From: Helicobacter sp.
GTDB lineage: Bacteria; Campylobacterota; Campylobacteria; Campylobacterales; Helicobacteraceae
Length of the DNA: 14,724 nucleotides
Direction of reading: 5' to 3'
Assembly (NCBI GenBank): GCA_029257755.1
Contig: JARIAP010000013.1
Location: 1 to 14,724, forward strand
A program made the position numbers and the translations under genes. A model generated the notes under the pieces. That model searched no databases. It was not told the origin of the DNA and saw only the letters and a program-made list of their open reading frames with translations. Positions 1 to 7,284 of the stretch are shown in pieces; the stretch's first letter is position 1; every line of letters starts with the position of its first letter.

Positions 1-102
1 GGGCTTTGTCGGTTAGAAAATAAGATTCAGAATCTGCTACCACAAAATTTTAGCCTACCCTTTGGCGGTTCGTTACTTGTAATTGGAAAAAAGATGGGCT
101 AA
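1..102. other. G+C-rich segment at window edge, possible dispersed repeat or partial gene end
   Basis: By hand count the first 100 bases hold about 40 G or C, against roughly a quarter in the rest of the window. One plus-strand frame is open from base 1 to a TAA at 100-102. It would encode a 33-residue tail containing LPFGGSLLVIGKKMG, which I do not recognise. The other plus frames and the minus frames are broken by stops. It contains the perfect palindrome AGATTC-A-GAATCT at 23-35. It could be the 3' end of a gene that starts outside the window, or a non-coding repeat element. The composition break is observed; the repeat interpretation is inference. Confidence 0.35.
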
Positions 103-144
103 TTCTTTTATTCTTTGTAAGTCATAACCACATAATAATATATG

Positions 145-987
145 TTATTTTAATTTATTGATTAGATTATTTACTAAGCTTTCATCATCAAATGTAAGTG
201 TTATATTTTTATCTTTAATATTTGATTTTATATTATATTGTTTTAGAATCTGTTGTAATTCTAGTAATACTTCTAATGATTCATTTTCTTTTTTTAAATT
301 TTTTTTAGATTTTAGTTTTTTAGCTAAACTTTCTGTATCTCTTACATTTAATTTCTGCCCTATTATTGTTTGCAAAGCTATATTTTCATCATTTGGATTT
401 AAACCTATTAGCATTTTTGCATGCCCCTGTGTAAGTTTGCCTTCATTTATTAAATTTTTAGCTTCATTGCTTAAATCAAGAAGCCTAATTGTATTTGCTA
501 TTTGTGTTCTAGATTTTTGTATTTTTTGTGAGAGTTGTTCTTGAGTTAAATTATGTTCTTTTAAAAGTGCTTTATAGCATAATGCTAATTCTATTGGATT
601 TAAATTTTCTCTTTGTATATTTTCAATTAATGCTAATTCACGCATTTTGTGTTCTTTTGTATCAATAATTATTGCTTTAATTTTATCTTGATTTAGAATC
701 TTAGTTGCACGAAGTCGCCTTTCACCAGCAATTAATATATATTTATTATCTATATCTTCACGAATTATTATTGGTTGTAATAGCCCATGTTCTTTAATTG
801 AATTAGCTAATTCTTTAATACTATCTTCATCAAATTTTAATCTTGGTTGCATTGGATTTGGTTTTATTAAATCTATATCAATTTCATATATTTGTTTTTG
901 TTTATTTTCATAAGCCTTATCATAGACTGCATCTATATCGCCAAATAAATCACTTAAACCACTACCAAGTGCCTTATGTTTTTTCAT
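145..987 (-). CDS. parB: ParB/Spo0J chromosome partition protein
   Basis: 280-residue ParB-family protein that binds centromere-like parS sites near the origin, spreads on DNA as a CTP-dependent clamp, and works with Soj/ParA in origin segregation. The N-terminus carries the usual ALGSGL stretch (6-11). The CTP-binding ParB/Srx domain follows, with NPMQPR (44-49) and the hallmark GERRLRA (88-94). [12 protein letters not shown] (122-133) leads into a helix-turn-helix around 147-170 ([20 protein letters not shown]). The lysine-rich C-terminal part is the expected dimerisation region. Its ATG overlaps the stop codon of soj by ATGA, so the two are translationally coupled. No parS-like palindrome (GTTTCACGTGAAAC type) was found in the window, so its binding site must lie elsewhere. 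Confidence 0.97.
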   Translation of the reverse strand: MKKHKALGSGLSDLFGDIDAVYDKAYENKQKQIYEIDIDLIKPNPMQPRLKFDEDSIKELANSIKEHGLLQPIIIREDIDNKYILIAGERRLRATKILNQDKIKAIIIDTKEHKMRELALIENIQRENLNPIELALCYKALLKEHNLTQEQLSQKIQKSRTQIANTIRLLDLSNEAKNLINEGKLTQGHAKMLIGLNPNDENIALQTIIGQKLNVRDTESLAKKLKSKKNLKKENESLEVLLELQQILKQYNIKSNIKDKNITLTFDDESLVNNLINKLK

Positions 988-1787
988 AATGTTTCCTTGT
1001 TATCAACATTTTTAAGCAAAGATTTAGCTAAACGCATATAAGCATCATTTCCTTTTGTCTTTTGGTCATATAATGCAATGGGCTTACCATAGCTTGGTGC
1101 TTCAGCAAGTTTAATGTTTCTAGGAACTACAATATAACCATTTTTATCTTCAAAAAAGTTAAAGTCTGTGAAATTTAGTAATTCACTTAATACTTGTTTT
1201 GATAGATTATTAGAACTAGAATACATTGTAGGTAGAAAACCTCTAACTTTTAAATTTGGGTTTATTGTGTGTTTAACAAGTTTAATTGTATTTAATAATT
1301 GAACTACTCCATCAAGTGCAAAATATTCACATTGCACAGGAATTATTACAGAATTAGAAACAGCTAAAACATTTAATGTAAGTGGTCCTAATGCTGGTGC
1401 TGAATCAATTATTATAAAATCATATTGATTTCTAATTTCTTGAACACAATTACATAAAACCATTTCTCGCTTATTTTTTTCTTCTCCATTATAAAAATAT
1501 CTATCAAATGCTACTAAGTTTTGATTTGTTGGTGCCATAAAAAGATTTGCAAGTAGTGTTTTTTGTATAATTTCGCTTAACTTTTTTCTTCCGCTAACTA
1601 CATGAAACATATTAAATTCTGCTATGTTTCTTTTGATTCCAAGACTTATTGTTGCATTTGATTGTGGATCAAAATCAATTAGCAATACTTTTTTGTTTGA
1701 TAAAGCTAGAGATGCGGATAAATTTACTGCTGTTGTTGTTTTTCCAACACCCCCTTTTTGATTTGCTATACCAATAACTTCACCCAT
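984..1787 (-). CDS. soj: Soj/ParA chromosome partition ATPase
   Basis: 267-residue ParA-type ATPase that forms ATP-bound dimers on the nucleoid and is stimulated by ParB to move or separate replicated origins. The deviant Walker A motif KGGVGKTTT (11-19) has the signature lysine, followed by Walker A' [12 protein letters not shown] (35-46) and Walker B IIIDSAP (125-131). The length is typical for a chromosomal Soj without an N-terminal DNA-binding domain. A strong ribosome binding site (AAGGAG, 6 bases before the ATG) supports this start. It lies 14 bases after birA and overlaps parB by 4 bases, so birA-soj-parB is read as one transcript. The same gene order is known in H. pylori. Confidence 0.97.
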   Translation of the reverse strand: MGEVIGIANQKGGVGKTTTAVNLSASLALSNKKVLLIDFDPQSNATISLGIKRNIAEFNMFHVVSGRKKLSEIIQKTLLANLFMAPTNQNLVAFDRYFYNGEEKNKREMVLCNCVQEIRNQYDFIIIDSAPALGPLTLNVLAVSNSVIIPVQCEYFALDGVVQLLNTIKLVKHTINPNLKVRGFLPTMYSSSNNLSKQVLSELLNFTDFNFFEDKNGYIVVPRNIKLAEAPSYGKPIALYDQKTKGNDAYMRLAKSLLKNVDNKETL

Positions 1788-1801
1788 TAATTCTCCTTAT
1801 T

Positions 1802-2602
1802 TTAACGCATACTATACAAAACTTTATTTCCTATTTTTATACTACCATCATTTTGTAAAATGGAATCATGTAATGATATTTTATATTCTATACCATTTTC
1901 ATTTATATTTACATAAAATTTATGACTTTTACAAAATTCATCTTTATATTTTTTAAAAATAGAACTCCATGATGTTAAATCTTGCAAAAATGATTTACAA
2001 TAAACATTTTTAGCTTCATAGTCTATATTATTGTAAAAATCAAATTTTACAATGTTAAAGCTTAAAAAATCCAATATTTTATTTATTATTTGATATAAAA
2101 TAAAATCTTCTTTATTATTTATATCTATTGATTGATATAATGACTTTTGCAATTTATCATCTATTAAATCTTTATTAATATTACCATTAAATAAAGAATG
2201 TTTTTTATTGCTTTTAATGTTTAAGCCAATACCAAATATGATATAATCTTTTATGCTTTGTGTTATTAATCCCCCCACTTTTGAATCTTGCAAATAAAAA
2301 TCATTTGGCCACTTTAGCCATAAATCATTACAAAAATATTTAAATATATTTAGAAGTATCATTCCAAAATAAATTGATGAAGATTGCATTGGTAAATCTT
2401 TTGGTAATAAATTTTTATTTAAAGCACAAGATAAATATAATCCACAATCAACCTTATCCCAAGAGTTTTGCCTACTTCCAATCCCATTTGTTTGATTTCT
2501 AGCAGCAATTACAAATGGTGTTTGAATTTGTGTATTTTCTCTTATAATATTTGCTAAAGAGATTTGAGTAGATTCTATATTTTGTCTCCAGCGAAAATAC
2601 AT
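1802..2602 (-). CDS. birA: Biotin-[acetyl-CoA-carboxylase] ligase, monofunctional (BirA)
   Basis: 266-residue biotin-protein ligase that makes biotinyl-AMP and transfers biotin to the carrier lysine of acetyl-CoA carboxylase (AccB). It starts directly with the catalytic domain and has no N-terminal helix-turn-helix, so it is a class I enzyme without repressor function. Family motifs seen are NGIGSRQNSW (39-48, a variant of the biotinyl-AMP-binding GRGRxxRxW loop), KWPND (97-101), the catalytic lysine in KVGG (108-111) and GIGLNI (124-129). The loop variant is degenerate (first R replaced by I or S), but the rest is intact. The C-terminal part (about 135-266) is longer than usual and rich in Asn, Lys and Ile. 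The ATG is preceded by AAGGAG at 8 bases. It is 2 bases downstream of the TPR gene and 14 upstream of soj. Confidence 0.9.
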   Translation of the reverse strand: MYFRWRQNIESTQISLANIIRENTQIQTPFVIAARNQTNGIGSRQNSWDKVDCGLYLSCALNKNLLPKDLPMQSSSIYFGMILLNIFKYFCNDLWLKWPNDFYLQDSKVGGLITQSIKDYIIFGIGLNIKSNKKHSLFNGNINKDLIDDKLQKSLYQSIDINNKEDFILYQIINKILDFLSFNIVKFDFYNNIDYEAKNVYCKSFLQDLTSWSSIFKKYKDEFCKSHKFYVNINENGIEYKISLHDSILQNDGSIKIGNKVLYSMR

Positions 2603-2604
2603 AT

Positions 2605-4494
2605 TTATTCTCCTTTTATTATATTGTTAAAATCTTTATGACTTAAAAAAATATTTAGCTTTTTTAAAACATTACCCCATTCATGCAATTCTTTTTGTTT
2701 AAATAAAAATACATTATCATACCAAATAGTAGAATTATGTTCTCCAAGCCTACCCCACCTCCAATCATGTCTCTTATAAAGTAGAATAGCAGTTGGAATT
2801 CCAAGTGTTGCACTCAAATGTGCAAGTGCGGAATCTATGCTAATTACAAAATCCATACACATAAGTATATTAGCTGTGTCTTCAAAGTTGTTAATATGGC
2901 TTGACATATCTATGACATTAAATTCATTTGCTATATCTTTATCTATTCCTTCATATTGCAAACTAAAATATATAAATTTATCTTTTGGTATAGATTCTAA
3001 AAGTTTATGTGCATATATTGATTTTTCTCTTGCATTTTGAAAATTTGGATTAGAACTAAAATTTATTGCAATTTTTATTTTTTTATCATTAGTTATGCAA
3101 TTATTGTTATTTAAATATTTATTATTAAATATATCGTTTTTATGTTTAGTTAAAAACTCTTTAGAATCTTTATCACCTATTTCATAAGATTGTAAAATTT
3201 TATTTATAGGAATTTTATATTCTTTCATATTATTTTGTATGTTTGTATCTAAGTCATTTACATCAATTTCATAATGTAAATTAGCATCATTAAAGATTTT
3301 ATTATTTATATATGATTTTATTTTTGTATTGTTATCGTTATTTTTATATAAAAATTTTTGTAATATTGTTCTAAAATTTATTAATATTTCTTTCATAAAA
3401 TTCGTTTTTGCAAAAATAAAAGCTAAGCTTGGCAATGGTAAAGCAATATCATAATCATAATGTATTTCATTGCTACAAGGTATGTTAAAACAAGCAAAAA
3501 GATTGCATAATTCCTTTGGCACAAATAAAATCTTTTCTTTACATTCAAGTAATGGTAAGAATCTAGCAAACATAATGCTATCACCAAATCCTTGTTCATG
3601 ATATAGTGCTACTTTTTTGTCTTTTAAAAATATTAGTAATTCTTCTCTACTATCAAATGAATAATCAAGGAAATGTTTGGGCATATTATTCGATAATAAT
3701 GCTTTTCTATGTTCATAGAGTAAGAATCCATCTTCAAGTTCATCAAGACTAAGTAGTAGGTGAGATAGATTCATAATATATTTAACATCATTTTTTATGC
3801 TAATGGCTTTATTGTATGCTTGTCTTGAAAAATCAAAATCAAGATTATATCTCAATGTGTTAGCATAATTAAAGTAAAAGTTAGAATCTTGCATATAGTA
3901 AGATTCTAATTCATTATAAATTGCTAAAGCTGGTTTCAAATTATCAAGACTTGTATAAATTTGTGCTAAATTTATACCCGCATCACCCATTCCACCTTCA
4001 TAGGCTAAAGCATAATATTTCAATGCTAACTTAAAACTTCCCATTGCTGCTTGTTGATTTGCTAGATTAAAAATAGCATGTATATCTTTTGGATTTAATT
4101 TAATAGCAATTGTGTAATGTTGAATTGATTTTTCATAGTCTTGCATATCTCCATAGCATTTTGCTAAATTAAAGTGTAAATTTTCATCATCTCTTGGCAA
4201 TAAACTTTTTAGTAGGGAAATAGCTTTTAATGTCATGTTGTTTCTTCTATAAAATTCTGCTAGGTTAAGAGAAATATTAAAATTATTTAAACCCCCATAT
4301 TTTTTATCAATCTTTAATGCTTCTTCAAGGCATTCTATTGCATCATTGTTTCTACCCATATTGCCATAACTTAAAGCACAAAGACTCCATATCTCTGCAT
4401 TTTCGTATTTATTTTTTATTGCTTTAATACATAATTCAATACACTCTTGCCATTTGACGTGATCAAATAGTTGCTTAATAGTATCTATTTTCAT
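2605..4494 (-). CDS. TPR-repeat protein with C-terminal glycosyltransferase-9-like domain
   Basis: 629-residue two-part protein. Residues about 1-260 are a run of tetratricopeptide repeats, for example NLAKCYGDMQDYEKSIQHYT around 109-128 followed by the AIKLNP unit ending near 135. Residues about 290-620 resemble the GT-B fold domain found behind TPRs in many proteobacterial proteins related to heptosyltransferases (GT9). HEQGFGDSIMFARFLPLL (299-316) matches the glycine-rich first strand and helix. SIDSALAHLSATLGIPTAIL (552-571) and DWRW (577-580) match the nucleotide-sugar-binding end. Between the halves lies an Asn/Lys-rich low-complexity insert (about 380-465). No signal peptide or membrane segment is seen, so it should be cytosolic. 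It is the first gene of the birA-soj-parB operon. The ribosome site is a modest AAGG. Substrate and acceptor are unknown, and it may be a protein or surface-glycan glycosyltransferase. Confidence 0.8.
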   Translation of the reverse strand: MKIDTIKQLFDHVKWQECIELCIKAIKNKYENAEIWSLCALSYGNMGRNNDAIECLEEALKIDKKYGGLNNFNISLNLAEFYRRNNMTLKAISLLKSLLPRDDENLHFNLAKCYGDMQDYEKSIQHYTIAIKLNPKDIHAIFNLANQQAAMGSFKLALKYYALAYEGGMGDAGINLAQIYTSLDNLKPALAIYNELESYYMQDSNFYFNYANTLRYNLDFDFSRQAYNKAISIKNDVKYIMNLSHLLLSLDELEDGFLLYEHRKALLSNNMPKHFLDYSFDSREELLIFLKDKKVALYHEQGFGDSIMFARFLPLLECKEKILFVPKELCNLFACFNIPCSNEIHYDYDIALPLPSLAFIFAKTNFMKEILINFRTILQKFLYKNNDNNTKIKSYINNKIFNDANLHYEIDVNDLDTNIQNNMKEYKIPINKILQSYEIGDKDSKEFLTKHKNDIFNNKYLNNNNCITNDKKIKIAINFSSNPNFQNAREKSIYAHKLLESIPKDKFIYFSLQYEGIDKDIANEFNVIDMSSHINNFEDTANILMCMDFVISIDSALAHLSATLGIPTAILLYKRHDWRWGRLGEHNSTIWYDNVFLFKQKELHEWGNVLKKLNIFLSHKDFNNIIKGE

Positions 4495-4576
4495 ATAAAA
4501 CCTTAAAAATTATTTATTTTTATTTTAAAAATGCTTAAGTTTATTTTTGCTAATCAAATTTAATACCAAATTACAT

Positions 4577-4585
4577 TTTATATCA
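4577..4585 (-). promoter_or_regulatory. Candidate extended -10 promoter for the TPR-birA-soj-parB operon
   Basis: On the minus strand TGATATAAA fits an extended -10 (TGn plus TATAAA), about 85 bases before the start codon of the TPR gene. No clear -35 hexamer can be picked out, as is usual in epsilonproteobacteria. The surrounding DNA is so A+T rich that other -10-like hexamers are possible. Confidence 0.3.
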
Positions 4586-5012
4586 TAAATTACAATGTGT
4601 TTATATAATATTTTTTAATATAAAAATAAATTAAATGTATATTTTGCTACTTATATTATATAATAATTATAAATAATGAAATAATTATGAAATAACAATA
4701 TATAGTCTATTTTTTAGAATCTATTGTAAATCCAAAAAGTCTTATTCTTTAATCATTCTTACATTTGAGCTTTATTTATTAATTTTATTATTCTTTAAAG
4801 CCACCATATTTCAAACAGCTATTATATACTATACATAATAAATAAAGCAATTTAATTTAATTTTCACATTATAAAAGCTATAACTATTGGTTAATACAAT
4901 GAAAACTCAAGCGTATATTTTTTATTATTATAAAATTATTAAATATCTAATAATTAATTCATAAAATAGAAAATAAAACTAATAAATTAAGCTTATATTT
5001 ATTAGTATATAG

Positions 5013-5018
5013 TATAAT
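5013..5018 (+). promoter_or_regulatory. Candidate -10 box for the GTPase pair
   Basis: A perfect TATAAT is preceded by A/T-rich periodic sequence, about 145 bases before the first GTPase gene and about 105 before the mini-ORF. This is the best -10 match in the region. The distance implies a leader of roughly 140 bases, so a closer, weaker promoter remains possible. Confidence 0.35.
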
Positions 5019-5126
5019 ATAAAACTAATTTATATTATGATTTTTTAAACTTTACATTAAAAAACAATATGTAATTATATTAATGTAATCTTTATTAAAG
5101 AAATTGCAAGTAATAAGAAGATGTAT

Positions 5127-5168
5127 ATGAAAAACAATATTTTAGAAAGTGATAATAAAATAGCATGA
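5127..5168 (+). CDS. Possible 13-codon leader ORF overlapping the GTPase start (ATGA)
   Basis: The short frame MKNNILESDNKIA ends with a TGA that overlaps the ATG of the following GTPase gene as ATGA. An AAGAAG purine run sits 6 bases before its ATG, whereas the GTPase start itself has no Shine-Dalgarno sequence. A second in-frame ATG at 5121 would give 15 residues. The arrangement suggests translational coupling, with ribosomes that finish the leader restarting on the GTPase gene. It could equally be chance in A+T-rich DNA. The peptide resembles nothing I know. Confidence 0.3.
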   Translation: MKNNILESDNKIA

Positions 5169-7282
5169 ATACAAAAGTAATTTATGAATTTATGAAACAA
5201 CATATTAATACCTTAAAAGAAAACAATAAAGGCAATAAAAGTGGAGAAACCATAAGTATTATAGAAGATTTAGATAAAAAATTACAAGATGAAATAAATG
5301 ATTTAGAAAAAAATACAGAATATGATAAATTTGTCATTGCTTGTTATGGCGAAACAAATGCTGGCAAATCAACTATTATAGAAATGCTTAGAATCTATTT
5401 TCAGGAGACACAGAAAAAGCAAGAGCAACAAAGGTTTAATATAATATTGCAAGAGTATCAAACGATACAAGATAATATGAGACAAATTGATGCAGAACTG
5501 CAAAATATACAAATATCTTTAGAAAATATTACGCAAAAACAAGAATATGATCTCAAAGAATTGCAAGTCATTGATGATGAAATTTTAAAAATTAAAGAAA
5601 ATGAGACTCAAGATAAAGGTATATTATTTAGAATAAAAAGATTTTTTGGCTTTAATAAATATGAAAAAGAGATTACTAAAAAACAAAAAGAAAAATCAAA
5701 ATTGCAAGAAGAATATATAAAAAAAATCAAAGAAAAACAAGAAGCATTAGAGAAAAAAAGAGCTGAAATATCCGCAAACAAAAAAATAGATGAATTGTTT
5801 AACAATGCTAAGAATAATTGCGATGGAAACATCATAGGCGATGGTAGTCCTGATTTTACTAGAGTAGTTAATCAATATGATTTGGAAAATGATAAATGTA
5901 GTTTTGCTATATTAGATGTGCCCGGTATTGAGGGAAAGGAAGAAGAAGTTGGAGAAGAGATATTAAAAGCTACAAAAAAAGCACATTGTGTTTTTTATAT
6001 AACAGGGAAAGAAACGCCACCACAACAAGGAGATAATGAGAATCAAGGCACAATTGCCAAAATAAAAAAGCATTTAAATGCACAAACAGAAGTTTATACA
6101 ATTTTTAACAAAAAGGTAAATCATCCTAGAGCATTACGGATTTCTGATGCAGAAGAAAAAAGCTTAAAAGTGCTTGATGAAAAGATGCAAGAAATATTGG
6201 GTGATAATTATATAGGGAGAAAAAATATAATAGCACAAGCAGGTTTTTATGCTAAAGCTACTTGTTTAATGCCAGATTCTATAAATATGGAAAATCAAGC
6301 AAAATTTTTAAATAAATTTAGTAGAGATGAGCTTTTTGAGCGATCTTTTTGTGCAAATTTTGTTAATTTTTTAGAAAACGATTTGATTTCAAACTCAAAA
6401 GAAAAAATAAGCAAGGCAATATTTAATAAAGCAATTACACTTTTAGATGATTTCAATAGCCTTGTTTATAAGTGTCAAAAAGCAAGTTGGGATATGTATA
6501 AAGATTTACAAATAGACTATGAAAAATTAGGCGATGAAATTAATAATGAGTTAGAAACTCATGATTTTAATTCTAAAAATATTTTAGATAAATGTATAAG
6601 AGATTCTATATCAAATATTAGAATTAGAACATATGAAAATATAGAATCTGATATTTCAAATGATGCATTCAAAGATTATTTGAAGTCAAATATTAAAGAA
6701 GAATTAGAAAATTTTAAAGTAAAATTAGAAGAAGAATTTAGCAATGAAGCAAATAGATTAAAACAAGAGATGTATGAATCATTTAAGCGATTTGAGAGAA
6801 GAGTAAAAAATCAAATAGCAAAATTTAATATAAGTTTAGATGAATTGCAAAATTTTAATTTCTCAATTGATATTGATAGTGGGGTTAATTGGGGAGGACT
6901 CGTTGGCACAGCACTTGGAGTTGGTGCTTTAATGTGGTGGAATCCTGTAGGTTGGATAGCATTATCTCTTAGTATATTTGGCTTATTCATTGGTGCAATT
7001 AAAAGTATTTGGGGTGCATTTGATAAAGATTATAAAAAATCACAACAAAGAAAAGAAGTTAATTCGGTATTAAATAGACTTTCAGAACATATAAAAAAAG
7101 AAGCTATACCAAGCATTGAAGATCAAACTACAAAAATAAAAGAAAATATAGAGAAAGAGATTTTAATCATTGAAGAAAAAGTGGTATTAAAAGCTAAAGC
7201 AAATTATCTTGCAATTAAACAGGTAAAAGATGATACATTATCTCTTAAAATTGAATTACAACAATATTATTTGAAAGGATAA
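5165..7282 (+). CDS. Large dynamin-like GTPase with coiled-coil insert in the G domain
   Basis: 705-residue GTPase. G1/P-loop is GETNAGKST (62-70), G3 is DVPG (251-254), and a G4-like FNKK is at 314-317. Between G1 and G3, residues about 82-215 form a very charged Glu/Lys/Gln heptad region that should be a coiled coil, unusual inside a G domain. After the G domain come more long helices (about 420-560). A glycine-rich hydrophobic hairpin follows at about 575-620, with GALMWWNPVGW and FGLFIGAIKSIWGAF, then another helical stretch. This order (G domain, helical stalk, hydrophobic tip, returning helix) is that of bacterial dynamin-like proteins, which bind and remodel membranes using GTP. It is 2 bases upstream of a second such GTPase, and paired dynamin-like proteins commonly act as hetero-oligomers. 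The start has no Shine-Dalgarno; the codon just after an in-frame stop was taken, and Met10 is possible. The biological role is unknown. Confidence 0.85.
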   Translation: MNTKVIYEFMKQHINTLKENNKGNKSGETISIIEDLDKKLQDEINDLEKNTEYDKFVIACYGETNAGKSTIIEMLRIYFQETQKKQEQQRFNIILQEYQTIQDNMRQIDAELQNIQISLENITQKQEYDLKELQVIDDEILKIKENETQDKGILFRIKRFFGFNKYEKEITKKQKEKSKLQEEYIKKIKEKQEALEKKRAEISANKKIDELFNNAKNNCDGNIIGDGSPDFTRVVNQYDLENDKCSFAILDVPGIEGKEEEVGEEILKATKKAHCVFYITGKETPPQQGDNENQGTIAKIKKHLNAQTEVYTIFNKKVNHPRALRISDAEEKSLKVLDEKMQEILGDNYIGRKNIIAQAGFYAKATCLMPDSINMENQAKFLNKFSRDELFERSFCANFVNFLENDLISNSKEKISKAIFNKAITLLDDFNSLVYKCQKASWDMYKDLQIDYEKLGDEINNELETHDFNSKNILDKCIRDSISNIRIRTYENIESDISNDAFKDYLKSNIKEELENFKVKLEEEFSNEANRLKQEMYESFKRFERRVKNQIAKFNISLDELQNFNFSIDIDSGVNWGGLVGTALGVGALMWWNPVGWIALSLSIFGLFIGAIKSIWGAFDKDYKKSQQRKEVNSVLNRLSEHIKKEAIPSIEDQTTKIKENIEKEILIIEEKVVLKAKANYLAIKQVKDDTLSLKIELQQYYLKG

Positions 7283-7284
7283 AC

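Larger units (their letters stand above)
4495..5164. other. 670-base A+T-rich intergenic region between divergent operons
   Basis: No gene of credible length is seen on either strand. It must hold the promoters for the minus-strand TPR-birA-soj-parB operon and for the plus-strand GTPase pair. Minus-strand reading around 4707-4757 gives a short open piece, RIRLFGFTIDSKK, that looks like the LFGxxI-type stretches of epsilonproteobacterial sugar or methyl transferases, ending in a stop. Another piece, KYGGFKE, ends at tandem stops near 4790. These could be debris of a decayed gene, but they are too short to prove it. An all-A/T stem-loop (8-bp arms, 6-base loop) is at 4934-4955. Confidence 0.5.

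Noticed and set aside
158..544. 128-codon plus-strand open frame opposite parB
   Set aside because: Antisense shadow of parB, Phe/Ser/Cys-rich, with no family features.
2269..2274. C6 run in birA (and another at 13793-13798 in proC) as phase-variation tracts
   Set aside because: Six bases is too short for the usual slipped-strand contingency tracts of Helicobacter, and both genes are in frame housekeeping genes.
4934..4955. Stem-loop AATTATTA-AATATC-TAATAATT
   Set aside because: All-A/T arms without a T run; random hairpins of this kind are common in this composition, so it is not listed as a terminator.
4899..4964. 21-codon plus-strand frame MKTQAYIFYYYKIIKYLIINS
   Set aside because: No ribosome site, no neighbour logic, and expected by chance in such A+T-rich DNA.
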